Program-made: the position numbers and the translations under genes
Assembly: GCF_029784135.1 (NCBI RefSeq)
Contig: NC_073746.1
Location: forward strand, 159,267,108-159,331,107
Origin: Toxorhynchites rutilus septentrionalis
Taxonomy: Eukaryota; Arthropoda; Insecta; Diptera; Culicidae
Direction of reading: 5' to 3'
DNA: 64,000 nucleotides
Shown: in pieces, positions 33,801 to 43,086 of the stretch
How positions within the stretch are numbered: the stretch's first letter is position 1
How the letters are laid out: each line of letters begins with the position of its first letter
Notes under the pieces: model-generated
Told to the model about the DNA's origin: nothing
Database searches by the model: none
Seen by the model: only the letters and a program-made list of their open reading frames with translations

Positions 33801-34860
33801 TCCATGTTCTCAGCATCAACCAAGTGCAGCGGAAGAACGTGCTCGTTCATGAGCTTTACTGCACTTGTCAGCCTGCGGGAATGCTGCAACTTCGGGATCC
33901 TGGGGCGCGACAATGGGTCTGTGTCGCGGAACTGTGAGATCGCCTCGTCGTAGTGGAAGACCAGATCGCGTAGTAGTTGTTGATCTGGCTGTGGGTCTTC
34001 CGGCTCAGGGGGTTGTAGTACTGTGGCCTCCACTGGTGCTGATTCGCGTGCCCCACTCGCGAATGAATTGCTCAGCCGTACTGAACTTCGTCTCGACACA
34101 TCGCTTGCTCTGTTGTTCCTGGAGCTTATTTCTCTCTGCACCTGCTGCTTGATCTCGTCGATTTGCGTTTGGGAGAGCATGTTGTTGCGTACTATCGCTC
34201 TACGCCTCGCGTTCATCGCGTTCTGATCAAGCCTCCCGACGAACTCTGGATACGCTTCCTCGAACATTGTTAGTATTCGAGGGCGACCGCTCATGTCCGT
34301 CTCCAAAGCAGTGCAGATGTAATAGGCGCGGATCACGAATTCATTCATTTCGTGTGTCCACATGATCCGGCGCCTAGTGGTACCCACAAGTGTGGACGAC
34401 TGTCGTCTGGCAGTCGCAACACGTCTCGTAGGCGCAGCGTTTCTTGGGTGATGTCGATGGCTGCTGTTTCCGTGTGGCGGTAGCTCTTCGGGTTGAACCC
34501 GGCTGGTGGCCCGCTCTTGCACATCGCCCTCCAGCCGCTGGCCGCTCGCTCTTACGCCCGTTCCAGGACCAGCTCCAGTTCGGGGACCCTCCTCGGGTGA
34601 TCGCATTCTAATTATTCTTCGTGATCGTAGCTCCATTTTATTGGGTGTATCTCCTTTGCCCGGGAGACAGCGGGTTGGCAAGGCCTCCATGACCCGGGAG
34701 GCCTTCCCCGGGAGAGATATAGCGCTCTGACTCGCTCGCACCCCCTCACTTAGCCACTTTCGACACCCGTTCTCGGAGCCAAGACCAGGTGTGTGTTTCC
34801 AGTTCACGCCCGATCTAAAAATGTCGTCATATGATCTTCGTGGAGGCGTGAGATAGGAAC
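30860..34860 (-). mobile_element. R4-like non-LTR retrotransposon (approximate ends)
   Basis: A single-ORF LINE in antisense orientation inside the I-type LINE 5' UTR. On its own strand it has a short 5' leader, one long ORF and a ~110-bp 3' UTR containing a GC-rich hairpin-capable stretch around CACCTGCCCCCGGGC and GAACCTAGCC. I could not find a clear target duplication, so end positions are estimates. TATCTCAC near 30854 and GTGAGATA near 34846 face each other at the two ends. Confidence 0.8.
30974..34690 (-). CDS. R4-like LINE protein: reverse transcriptase plus restriction-like endonuclease
   Basis: A single retrotransposition protein that would nick target DNA and reverse-transcribe its own RNA there. 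The frame is open to about 34807, but the first in-frame ATG is at 34690 (MEALPTRCLPGKG), giving about 1238 aa. The N-terminal part is basic, followed by MWTHEMNEFVIRAYYI, a domain typical of this clade. The reverse transcriptase core runs from PSKYRPITCLSSLYKIL through AYIDYRKAYDSIPH and RGIFQGDSFSPL to the active site FYMDDLKVYA (~32455). Near the C-terminus, CRMCHQPGENIEHIMGGC is a CCHC knuckle, followed by RPDIMVYDKS and VTIIDVAIP, the PD-D signature of restriction-like endonucleases in R2/R4-type LINEs. No apurinic-type endonuclease is present. It may still be competent. Confidence 0.88.
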   Translation of the reverse strand: MEALPTRCLPGKGDTPNKMELRSRRIIRMRSPEEGPRTGAGPGTGVRASGQRLEGDVQERATSRVQPEELPPHGNSSHRHHPRNAAPTRRVATARRQSSTLVGTTRRRIMWTHEMNEFVIRAYYICTALETDMSGRPRILTMFEEAYPEFVGRLDQNAMNARRRAIVRNNMLSQTQIDEIKQQVQREISSRNNRASDVSRRSSVRLSNSFASGARESAPVEATVLQPPEPEDPQPDQQLLRDLVFHYDEAISQFRDTDPLSRPRIPKLQHSRRLTSAVKLMNEHVLPLHLVDAENMEELQLKVYCAAVATAKSLGYRIRPRGGLLQHLRERREPPWRRRLEQRILNKRAAIGRLMAYKRGSRSAKLCRQVAVIVRPTELRQLGAHQLTEKLDTLVQQLSVLTKRLKRYSDSAKRQEQNRMFRDNEKAFYDHISDEKPDYREGLPDISDVTNFWAGIWETPVQHRDGQMWLRREEESCGEIGEMPAIIVEENDVREASRYLRNWAAPGPDGVQNFWHKKLTVAHQKIAECFNKVLRDPHNLPEFATRGVTFLLPKDSNTLNPSKYRPITCLSSLYKILSSIITAKVSAHCEQHHIIAEEQKGCRKNTHGCKDQAIIDATIVGQAVYNQRNLSMAYIDYRKAYDSIPHSFLVRVLELYKIDPVVVRFLQHAMRQWSTSLHLSDGENVLQSRTLQIKRGIFQGDSFSPLWFCLALNPLSRTLNRNGHGYKIRYGDGAHEEVTHTFYMDDLKVYADSRQRLGVAIRVVEDISRDICMEFGLDKCRCVHLLKGQLTESGGYEVYDGEFIRDMVRGESYKYLGFRQLTGIRHSDIKTELRDKFLSRVNCVLRTFLNAGNKVRAINTFAVPLLTFSFGVVKWSKTDLEDLERRMRKAFKEAGMHHPQSALERVSLPRKEGGLGIVDISALCVAQVRQLREYFAERANQNALYRAVCAADRGYSALHLAQAEYQLNCNLQTVEEKIAAWKQKAVHGAHPHQLDRPHVDKAASNLWLTRGELSSVVEADMIAIQDRIMPTRNCRRYVWHQDVDDICRMCHQPGENIEHIMGGCPVLANAAYTERHNNVARIVHRQLALQCALLEDNVPNYRYLPAPVLENDRFKLYWDRTVLTDLSIHHNRPDIMVYDKSDRKVTIIDVAIPLNQNLEETHGRKICKYRPLAVELKELWGLREVPRIVPVVLSGTGIVPKTLLEALKVLNMEKELAGIQKSVILSTCAIVRQFLGQD

Positions 34861-35012
34861 ATTTGAGACCAACAGGCAGGCTCCTACCCTATGTTGATCC
34901 CCATTTGAGAACCTGGCTTTTTTGGGGAGATTTTATTTTTTTTATTTTTTTTTTATTTTTAATTATTATTATTATTAAAACAAAATATTAGATTAGAGGT
35001 ACCAATTACGGA

Positions 35013-36581
35013 ATGGCAGAAGGAGGGGGAGGATCTCCAGATATGGAGATCTCTGATGATGACTCCCCTCTGGTTGAAAAAACAAATAAAGGAACAGCGA
35101 AGACACTTAAACGCGTTCCTACATCAGAGGATGTTTCGTCCGGGGACGAGTCTGCTAACTCTAGCAAGCCCCCCTCTAAAAAACCTGCAAATATCTCCTC
35201 TCCAACCCCCCTCGCTCCTACCCCAGCTCAGATTTCGCCTCCCCATCCTGTTGTCCCCGATCCCCTTCAATCCTCGTCATCTCCTTCTCCTCCTGTTGTC
35301 TTCTCTCCACGTGTCAAGGTCTATCCTGAAGATGCACCTGGAACTGGTCCGTGGGTTGTTTTCTTCAGGCCTAAGCCAAACGGAAAAGCACTTAATGTTA
35401 TTCAGATCATGAAAGATCTGGCAAGATACTCCTCCGTGACAGAAATTACGAAGGTTAGACCGACCAAACTGCGTGTTGTCGTGGCTGATCGGAAAGACGC
35501 AAACGGTATTGTCGTCGACCAGAGGTTTACCCTGGAATATCGTGTCTACGTGCCTTCCCATGACGTAGAAATCTCGGGGGTGATAACCGAAACGGGTCTG
35601 ACGTGCAAATCAATTATGGAAGGAGATGGCAGATTTAAAAAGCTGCCTTTGATTAAGGTTAAAATCTTAGAATGCCGACAACTCGGCAAAGTCTCCCAGG
35701 AAGGGAAAGAATCGAAATTTACGCCGTCCGACTCGTTTAGAGTCACTTTTGCTGGCTCCGCCCTCCTTGACTACGTTATGGTGGACAAATTGAGGCTACC
35801 GCTGCGACTCTTCGTGCCAAAGCCCATGACTTGCCTGAAATGCAAGTCAGTTGGTCACACAGCAGCTTACTGCGCCAACAAGGAGCGCTGTGCCACTTGC
35901 GGAGAGCAACATGTGGACAAATCCTGCAGTGCGATTGAGCAAAAGTGTCCATATTGCGGAGGAAATCCGCACGTGCTCTCGGCTTGTGAAACTTACAAGA
36001 GTCGCTGGGAGAAGCAGAAGCGCTCTTTAAAGGAACGCTCGAAGCGCACTTTTGCGGAAATTTTGAAGGGCGCTTCTCCATTGGCCCAACAGCAACAACC
36101 TTTAACCGCAAACAATGTCTTCGCTTCGCTGCCAGTTGACGAAATGGAAGCGGATACAGCTAACGAGGGAACACCGTACATCTTCCAAGGGAATCCCCGG
36201 CGCAAAAATGTGACCACTCCCAAAGTTCAAGGACAAGCCCCTCCGGTTATACCCTCTGTTAGCATGCCTAAAAAATCGAGTGCAGCGGACAAGCAAAATC
36301 AGGTTCCTCCTGGCTTCCGTGGGAATAATTCACCTTCGAACGACCCAGCACTCGAAGGGACATCAAAAACCCCAACTGTCCCTATTTTACCGACCAGTTC
36401 AACTTCCCAATCGGGATTTATAAAGTTGACTGACCTTGTGGCTCAAATCTTCACATGCTTTAATGTTTCCGACTCCATCAGAACCATTGTCATATCAATG
36501 CTTCCAGTATTAAAGACAATTTTGCAACAATTGATGCAAACATGGCCCCTCCTTGCAATGATTATCTCTCTTGATGTCTAA
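35013..36581 (+). CDS. I-type LINE ORF1, Gag-like nucleic-acid-binding protein (522 aa)
   Basis: Expected to coat LINE RNA and form the ribonucleoprotein used for target-primed reverse transcription. It begins MAEGGGGSPDMEISDDD, with a long Pro/Ser-rich stretch (residues ~55-105), then a folded region starting WVVFFRPKPNGKALNV. Three cysteine knuckles follow at about residues 270-325: CLKCKSVGHTAAYC, CATCGEQHVDKSC and CPYCGGNPHVLSAC. This triple-knuckle layout is normal for I-group and Jockey-group ORF1. The C-terminal 180 residues are low-complexity. Its stop overlaps the ORF2 start (ATGTCTAA), suggesting re-initiation. The leader around 34929-34980 is T/A-rich with an ATT repeat. Confidence 0.92.
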   Translation: MAEGGGGSPDMEISDDDSPLVEKTNKGTAKTLKRVPTSEDVSSGDESANSSKPPSKKPANISSPTPLAPTPAQISPPHPVVPDPLQSSSSPSPPVVFSPRVKVYPEDAPGTGPWVVFFRPKPNGKALNVIQIMKDLARYSSVTEITKVRPTKLRVVVADRKDANGIVVDQRFTLEYRVYVPSHDVEISGVITETGLTCKSIMEGDGRFKKLPLIKVKILECRQLGKVSQEGKESKFTPSDSFRVTFAGSALLDYVMVDKLRLPLRLFVPKPMTCLKCKSVGHTAAYCANKERCATCGEQHVDKSCSAIEQKCPYCGGNPHVLSACETYKSRWEKQKRSLKERSKRTFAEILKGASPLAQQQQPLTANNVFASLPVDEMEADTANEGTPYIFQGNPRRKNVTTPKVQGQAPPVIPSVSMPKKSSAADKQNQVPPGFRGNNSPSNDPALEGTSKTPTVPILPTSSTSQSGFIKLTDLVAQIFTCFNVSDSIRTIVISMLPVLKTILQQLMQTWPLLAMIISLDV

Positions 36582-39500
36582 TTCAAATAGAGAGGTCGGA
36601 GATATCACTGTTTTACAGTGGAATTGTCGTAGTCTTATCCCTAAATTGGATACATTCAAATTTTTAATTCATAACTTCAATTGTGATGTTTTTGCTCTGT
36701 CCGAAACTTGGCTTTCTTCGCGAGATGATCTCTCTTTCCACGATTTTAATATTATACGCTTGGACCGTGATGACAGATACGGAGGGGTGCTATTGGGGAT
36801 CAATAAGTGCCACTCATTTTTTCGAATTGACCTTCCACCTATTGGAGGGATTGAAGCTGTTGCTTGTCATGCAAACATCAGAGGAAAAGACCTCTGTATT
36901 GTCAGCTTGTATTGGCCTCCGAGAGCTGCGGTTAGCCGCAAGCAACTTGTTGACATGTGCTCACTCCTTCCTGAGCCACGATTGATCTTGGGAGACTTCA
37001 ATTCTCACGGAACTGCCTGGGGGGAACAGTACGACGACAATCGTTCACTGTTGATATATGATCTTTGTAACAGCTTCAATATGACACTTTTGAACACTGG
37101 GGAAACAACACGTGTACCTAAACCTCCTGCTAACCCAAGTGCTCTTGACCTCTCGCTTTGCTCGAATTCACTATCGTTAGATTGCAAGTGGAATGTAATC
37201 CAGGACCCCAACGGTAGTGATCACTTGCCAATCAAAATTTCCATCACCATTGGGTCGAATTTTTCTGAATCTATAAACATGGCATATGACCTCACAAGAC
37301 ACATTGACTGGAAAAAATATGCGGACGCGATTGCTCTAGCCATCAATTCCAGAGATGGTTTACCTCCATTGGAGGAGTATAACTTCCTTTCTCGTTTGAT
37401 CTATGACAGCGCGGTTCGCGCTCAAACGAAACCCATCCCAGGCTCCACTATTCGTCGAAGGCCTCCCAATCCATGGTGGGATAGCCAATGTTCCAAGCTT
37501 TATCAGGATAAATCGAACGCATTCAAAGCTTTTCGGAAACGTGGAACCCCTGAAAATTTTCAGACGTATTTGGACCTTGAAAATCAATTTAAAAACTTGA
37601 TCAAAGGGAAAAAACGTCCTTATTGGCGAAATTTCGTGGGAGGTTTGTCACGAGAAACGTCAATGAAAAAATTATGGAAAGTGGCTCGAAACATGAGAAA
37701 TCGCTCTTCATCCAATGAAAGCGAGGAATATTCACATCGATGGATTTTGAATTTTGCACGGAAGGTTTGTCCTGATTCCGCTCCTGTGCAAAAAATTGTT
37801 CGAGATATACCACAAGATAGGTGCGATCTTGATTCCGAGTTTTCGATGGTAGAATTCTCTCTTGCTCTGCTTTCATGTAACAATTCTGCTCCGGGATCGG
37901 ATAGAATTAAGTTCAACTTGCTGAAAAACCTCCCTGATGTGGCGAAACATCGCTTGTTGAATTTATTCAATCGGTTTCTGGAGAATAATATTGTTCCAGA
38001 TGATTGGAGACAAGTACGAGTTATAGCTATTCAAAAACCCGGAAAACCCGCGTCCGACTTCAATTCGTACCGCCCAATAGCAATGCTGTCTTGTATACGG
38101 AAATTGTTGGAGAAAATGATCTTGTTTCGCCTTGATCGATGGGTTGAAACGAATGGCCTACTCTCAGATACACAATATGGGTTCCGCAGGGGCAAGGGGA
38201 CGAATGATTGTCTTGCGTTGCTTTCTTCAGAAATTCAAATGGCTTACGCCGGAAAAAAACAAATGGCTTCAGTATTCTTGGACATAAAGGGGGCCTTTGA
38301 TTCTGTTTCAATAGAGGTTTTGACAGACAAATTACACTCTCGGGGTCTGCCGCCTCTATTGAATAATATGTTATATAACTTGCTTTGTGAGAAGCATTTG
38401 AACTTTTCTCACGGAGATTCGGCAGTAAGTCGGGTCTCTTACATGGGCCTCCCCCAGGGCTCATGTTTAAGCCCCCTTTTGTACAACTTCTATGTAAGCG
38501 ACATCGACAATTGCCTTACACAAAATTGCAGCCTAAGACAACTTGCAGATGATGGAGTGGTCTCTGTCGTAGGATCAACAGAATCCGACCTACAAGAACC
38601 CTTACAAGATACTTTGAACAATTTTTCAACCTGGGCCATTGGGCTAGGGATCGAATTTTCCACGGAGAAAACAGAGATGGTGGTTTTTTCTAGGAAGCAT
38701 AGACCAGCAAAACCAAAGCTTCAACTTTTGGGTAAACCGATCACTCATGCTATGTCATTCAAGTATCTTGGGGTCTGGTTCGACTCCAAATGTACTTGGG
38801 GGGCCCATATTAGGTATCTGAGTAAAAAATGCCAACAAAGAATAAATTTTCTCCGTACAATTACCGGCACCTGGTGGGGAGCCCATCCCGAAGATCTTAT
38901 AATGTTGTATAGAACAACTATTCTCTCAGTGATGGAGTATGGCAGTTTCTGTTTTCAATCAGCTGCCAAAACACACTTAATTAAACTCGAGCGAATTCAG
39001 TATCTTTGTCTCCGTATTGCGTTGGGATGTATGCCCTCAACGCATACCATGAGTCTCGAGGTTTTGGCAGGCCTACTCCCACTAAAAGATCGCTTCAATT
39101 TATTATCTCTTCGGTTCTTCATCCGGTGTAAGGTCATGAACCTATTGGTGATCGGAAATTTTGAGCGGCTGATCGAGCTAAATTTTCACTCCGGATTCAT
39201 GAGTTCATATCATGAATTCATCTCCATGCAGGTTGATTCTTCTTCGTATATTCCCAACCGTGTTTGTTTCCCTGACTACATCAATTCCTCTGTGCATTTT
39301 GATCTGTCCATGAAGCAAGATATCCATGGATATTCAGATTACCAACGATCGAGGATCGCTCCAACGATCTTCGATGAAAAATATAGGGGTATCAATTGTG
39401 ATAATATGTACTTTACTGATGGGTCCACTATAAATGAGTCCACAGGATTTGGAGTGTTCAACGAATTTTTTAGCACCTCACTCAGTCTTCAGAATCCTTG

Positions 39501-40257
39501 CTCAGTGTATATTGCTGAATTGGCAGCAATTCATTGGGCGCTGGACAGCGTCGCCTCACGACCTGTTGAACACTATTACATTGTAACGGATAGTCTTAGC
39601 TCTGTCGAAGCTATCCGTTCAGTGAGGCCGGAAAAGCACTCGCCGTACTTCCTTGAGAGAATACGAAAAATTTTGAGTGCTTTATCCAGACGCTGTTATG
39701 TCATTACCTTTGTGTGGGTCCCTTCTCATTGCTCAATTCCGGGTAATGAGAGGGCTGACTCATTAGCAAAAGTAGGTGCGATTGAAGGCGATATTTATCA
39801 GCGTCAAATCGCCTTCAATGAATTTTACTCTTTAGTCCGTAAAAATACCATCGCTAACTGGCAACGCAAATGGAACGAAGATGAATTGGGCCGGTGGCTT
39901 CACTCGATTATCCCTAAGGTTAGCCTCAAACCATGGTTCAAAAGTCTGGACTTGAGTCGGGACTTTATTCGCACCTTCTCCCGACTCATGTCCAATCACT
40001 GTTCGTTAGACGCGCTACTCTTTCGTTTCAATCTGGCCGGCAGCAATATCTGCGTTTGTGGCCGAGGTTACCACGACATCGAACACGTTGTTTGGTCGTG
40101 TGAGGTGTATCTTGTTGCCAGATCGAATTTAGAGAACTCCCTTCGGGCTAGAGGAAGGCAGCCCAATGTGCCGGTGAGAGATGTGTTGTCTCGGTTAGAC
40201 CTTGATTACATGTCCCAAATATATGTTTTCCTTAAATCTATCGATGTTCGTGTGTGA
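36574..40257 (+). CDS. I-type LINE ORF2: endonuclease, reverse transcriptase, RNase H (1227 aa)
   Basis: The retrotransposition enzyme. I chose ATG at 36574, which overlaps the ORF1 stop by 8 bp; the preceding codon is TTG. The apurinic-like endonuclease spans about residues 10-225, with LQWNCRSLIPK, SETWL, LILGDFNSHGTAW and GSDHLPIKI. The reverse transcriptase has FNSYRPIAMLSCIRKLLE (~residue 500), SVFLDIKGAFDSV, GLPQGSCLSPLLYNFYVSD and active site LRQLADDGVV (~655), where the usual aromatic before ADD is Leu. RNase H follows at ~945-1070: MYFTDGST, IAELAAIHWAL, VTDSLSSVEAIR and VPSHCSIPGNERADSLAK, with all expected acidic residues. A C-terminal cysteine motif, CVCGRGYHDIEHVVWSC, lies near 1160. 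No stops or frameshifts, so it may be active. Confidence 0.95.
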   Translation: MSNSNREVGDITVLQWNCRSLIPKLDTFKFLIHNFNCDVFALSETWLSSRDDLSFHDFNIIRLDRDDRYGGVLLGINKCHSFFRIDLPPIGGIEAVACHANIRGKDLCIVSLYWPPRAAVSRKQLVDMCSLLPEPRLILGDFNSHGTAWGEQYDDNRSLLIYDLCNSFNMTLLNTGETTRVPKPPANPSALDLSLCSNSLSLDCKWNVIQDPNGSDHLPIKISITIGSNFSESINMAYDLTRHIDWKKYADAIALAINSRDGLPPLEEYNFLSRLIYDSAVRAQTKPIPGSTIRRRPPNPWWDSQCSKLYQDKSNAFKAFRKRGTPENFQTYLDLENQFKNLIKGKKRPYWRNFVGGLSRETSMKKLWKVARNMRNRSSSNESEEYSHRWILNFARKVCPDSAPVQKIVRDIPQDRCDLDSEFSMVEFSLALLSCNNSAPGSDRIKFNLLKNLPDVAKHRLLNLFNRFLENNIVPDDWRQVRVIAIQKPGKPASDFNSYRPIAMLSCIRKLLEKMILFRLDRWVETNGLLSDTQYGFRRGKGTNDCLALLSSEIQMAYAGKKQMASVFLDIKGAFDSVSIEVLTDKLHSRGLPPLLNNMLYNLLCEKHLNFSHGDSAVSRVSYMGLPQGSCLSPLLYNFYVSDIDNCLTQNCSLRQLADDGVVSVVGSTESDLQEPLQDTLNNFSTWAIGLGIEFSTEKTEMVVFSRKHRPAKPKLQLLGKPITHAMSFKYLGVWFDSKCTWGAHIRYLSKKCQQRINFLRTITGTWWGAHPEDLIMLYRTTILSVMEYGSFCFQSAAKTHLIKLERIQYLCLRIALGCMPSTHTMSLEVLAGLLPLKDRFNLLSLRFFIRCKVMNLLVIGNFERLIELNFHSGFMSSYHEFISMQVDSSSYIPNRVCFPDYINSSVHFDLSMKQDIHGYSDYQRSRIAPTIFDEKYRGINCDNMYFTDGSTINESTGFGVFNEFFSTSLSLQNPCSVYIAELAAIHWALDSVASRPVEHYYIVTDSLSSVEAIRSVRPEKHSPYFLERIRKILSALSRRCYVITFVWVPSHCSIPGNERADSLAKVGAIEGDIYQRQIAFNEFYSLVRKNTIANWQRKWNEDELGRWLHSIIPKVSLKPWFKSLDLSRDFIRTFSRLMSNHCSLDALLFRFNLAGSNICVCGRGYHDIEHVVWSCEVYLVARSNLENSLRARGRQPNVPVRDVLSRLDLDYMSQIYVFLKSIDVRV

Positions 40258-40610
40258 TTATCCTTATATCCTTATACCCTCCATTTCTTCCTTTGTGAGT
40301 AATTGGTCCGCTTGCTATAAACAGAAGAATGAAATGTAAATTCACAACTGATGTACGAATAGATTTAAGAATTGAGTGTGTGTGATTATCAACATTGTAA
40401 TAATTTCCTTATACCCCATCCTTTTCCTGAGAAAATGTCACCCTTTTAATCTCGAGTCCACCACGAGTAATCGGTTTCCCACATTACTAACCATAGATTT
40501 AAGAAAATTGTTCATATATATAGTTTTAAAAATATATTTAAGATTTCGGCTCCTTTAAACTTATGTAACTGAGCCTGTAAAAATAAACGAATTTATAAAA
40601 AAAAAAAAAA

Positions 40611-41290
40611 CCACTTGCAAATAACATGTTTCTCCGTAACATGGAATAAATGCCTTTATCAACACATTTGGTGATCCATTTTTATTTATATAGATAGAAG
40701 AAGATATAGGAGTGCGTTTTATCACATTAAAAAAATCTCAATTGTCATGTTTAGTTGAAATATGTGTATTATTTTTACGGGACTCCCTCTCCATTTCAGA
40801 GGAAGGAGGGGTGTCATACCATTATAGAAAGATTTATCATGTTCAAAAACCTTCACATGCCAAATTTGGCTCCATTTGATTGATTAGTTTTCGAGTTATG
40901 CAGAAATTTGTGTTTCATTTGTATGGTAGCCTCCCCTTAGAGAGGAGGGAGGAGTGTCGAACCACCATAGAAACGTTTATCGAAACCAAAAATTTCTATT
41001 TGCTCAGTTTAATTCCATTTGTTTGATTATTTCTCGAGTTGTTCAGCACCCTCCTCTCCTCCTCTTTAGAGAGGAGAAAGGAGTGTCAAACCACCAGAAA
41101 AACATTTATTGCTCCCTAAAACCTCCATATGCCAAATTTGGTTTCGTTTGCTTGATTAGTTCTTGAGTTATGCAGAAATGTATGCTCCATTGTATGGCAG
41201 CACCCTCAGAGAGAGGGGGAAAGTGTCTATCTACCATAGAAACGTTTTGTGCCCCCTTCACATGCCAAATTGGTCGGTTCTGCCAAAACA
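40611..41290 (+). repeat. Right flank of the LINE target repeat with ~140-bp tandem units
   Basis: Starts with the second copy of the target duplication and continues the repeat seen at 8976-9130 (TTTATTTATATAGATAGAAG is shared). It then shows two to three diverged units built around ATGCAGAAATTTGTGTTTC (40898), CACCATAGAAACGTTTAT and CATATGCCAAATTTGG. The same units occur at 9130-9600. Short frames here are not credible genes. Confidence 0.75.
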
Positions 41291-41949
41291 AAACAAGCGC
41301 CTTTTTTTCAAAATTGAGTTACTTACATCATTGGATGCAGAAAATAATAATCTATCGCCTGTAAAATGAACATGCCATTCGGACAATTGACAACAGCTCC
41401 AATAGAAAAAATCTGTATAGCAGATTGTAAAAAAAAACGAAATTGCATTCTACCAATGATCCAACCATATCCGAATCTTCAGATTTTTCTGTTTCAGACA
41501 GCTCCTGGAATCAGATGTCGTCGAGATCTGGTAAGTAAGACAGCCTAAGGGCTGAAATGTAGAAACGCTGATCTGAACCAAACATTTTGGTTCCAAAAAA
41601 AAATTCATGCATTCAAAAAATCAAAATTTATTATTTACAGTATTTAAATTTCCTACTATATAAATTTTCATCTTTTCATTTTCCCCCTTTGATTCACTCT
41701 TTCTTCATTTCTTCTCTACCTAAACTCCACTACACTATCCTTCAATTGGCTCTCAAATCCTTCTAAAACTTTACTAAATAATCTTCATAATCATTGTGTT
41801 AATTTTTCAGGTTATTCGTCATTGATTCAATCGTGTGCTTGTTACACCGGTGCCCATTTCCTCTATCAACTTCTATTCCGTTAACGTTTTTCCGTCCGTA
41901 TCTCACAAACTTCATTTTATTTCTTCTCATTGAATTTCAACCAGCGGAA
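41291..41949. other. No gene recognised
   Basis: AT-rich sequence. TCTGGTAAGTAAGACAG near 41527 resembles a splice donor, but no supporting exon was found. Confidence 0.45.
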
Positions 41950-42130
41950 AAAACTTATCACAATGCCGGGACCTAGGGTTTTGTATATTCGGTTTGATTC
42001 GTAAAACTCATCCACACGTACGTGGAAATGTGATGCTCATATTTTATATCAAGCTCGAGATTCGAACCGGCTAACCCTTAGATATCATGGGGGACCGGAC
42101 GATCAACTCGCTCAGCTACGATCGCTACTT
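41950..42130 (-). mobile_element. Probable tRNA-derived SINE
   Basis: On the minus strand, GATCGTAGCTGAGCGAGTTG (A-box-like, ~42122-42103) is followed about 40 bp later by CCGGTTCGAATCTCG (B-box-like, ~42070-42056), then about 100 bp of unrelated body. The head could still fold as a tRNA-like structure, but the long anticodon region and lack of a clean 3' stem argue against a functional tRNA. Confidence 0.55.
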
Positions 42131-42188
42131 CTATGATTTCGCGACCGTACCTGCTTAAATATCGTCTTACGCAAGGTAATTTATTGGT

Positions 42189-42820
42189 TTGATTTCTACT
42201 CACGACCTTTTAGAGTATGAAGTCCCGATTCAACTTCTGCTGCTCCCTATCAGCGCTTCGCACGTAGTACTGTTGGCTCCTTGTCGCCGTATCGTAGGGT
42301 CCGGAACGGCTCTAGCGGCATTCGGTGTGTCGGGAATCGCAACTGTGTTTTTGATCACGATGCGCACGATAATACTGTTCTGTTCCTATTCTTTTGAGCC
42401 TCTACTTGAGCCACTGTTAAAATTCTCTACGCTATCACACCGAGGCTCTTGGCGATGTCCGCCGGTCCAGCCTCTTCCACGATCCAGGAAAAAGTGACCG
42501 AGAAGTTTTTCCAAAAGTCCTCAGATCAGCCAGGCGCGAGTTCAGTTTTGTCTCAGTTATGTAATTGCCACACAAGTGCGCAAGTACATAACATTCCTGA
42601 AGTCGATTATCGCGGGCAACAATTGCCTCAATCATTAAGGCCATCCATCTTTATTCCCATGTGCCTGATCTTGCTGGACCTTCGGTCCAACCGAAATTTG
42701 GGGACAAATCAACTGCTCTTCGGCAGAGTGACATGAACAGGGACAGCTCTTCCACTTCTCCTTTGGGTGAGGATGCAGCTTAAGGTTACCACAAAATACA
42801 TGTTCAAAAAAAAAAAAAGA
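42189..42820 (+). other. Unassigned GC-richer block ending in a poly-A run
   Basis: Two overlapping frames (42189-42497 and 42449-42736) contain protein-like text such as SSTIQEKVTEKFFQKSSDQP but match no family I know. The complementary strand also has an open frame (42435-42644). The block ends in a 13-base A run at 42807-42819, which could mark a retroposed sequence. Function unknown. Confidence 0.3.
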
Positions 42821-43086
42821 GACGTCTGAACACTCAGTGGAAGCCTACAAATGTCTCTTGTGGAAAGTTGCCGAAAGAAGCTGTTCTGCTGTCATTGAAC
42901 AACGTAAATAAATTGGTTCTTTTTGAAAAACGAACGACGGTTTAATTATTTGGATATTGTATGCACAAAAGTACTAAAGTGGCAATTAAAAATATATGTA
43001 CTTTATTTGTTTGTATTCAGAAAAAAATCTCCATAGGCACTATTTGGTATGAAATATATGGTAATCAGTATCCAAGCGGTATCATA

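Larger units (their letters stand above)
30382..40610 (+). mobile_element. Full-length I-type LINE, interrupted in its 5' UTR by an R4-like LINE
   Basis: The unit lies between copies of CCACTTGCAA and ends in a ~17-bp poly-A at 40594-40610. It consists of a GC-richer 5' UTR from 30382, the antisense R4-like insert (about 30860-34860), the rest of the 5' UTR, ORF1, ORF2 and a ~350-bp 3' UTR with AATAAA-like sequence at 40583. Without the insert it would be about 6.2 kb, normal for RNase H-bearing I-group LINEs. Both ORFs are open. Decayed or truncated relatives lie at 3476-8770, 13757-13954 and 62977-64000. Confidence 0.9.

Noticed and set aside
30974..34807. Start of the R4-like ORF at 34807
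   Set aside because: That position reads GTG, not ATG. The frame is open further upstream, and the first in-frame ATG is at 34690.
36571..36573. TTG start for LINE ORF2
   Set aside because: An ATG follows immediately at 36574 and overlaps the ORF1 stop, the usual arrangement in this group.
42189..42736. Two overlapping protein-coding genes
   Set aside because: Overlapping frames on both strands, no recognisable domain and a terminal A run point to repeat-derived sequence.
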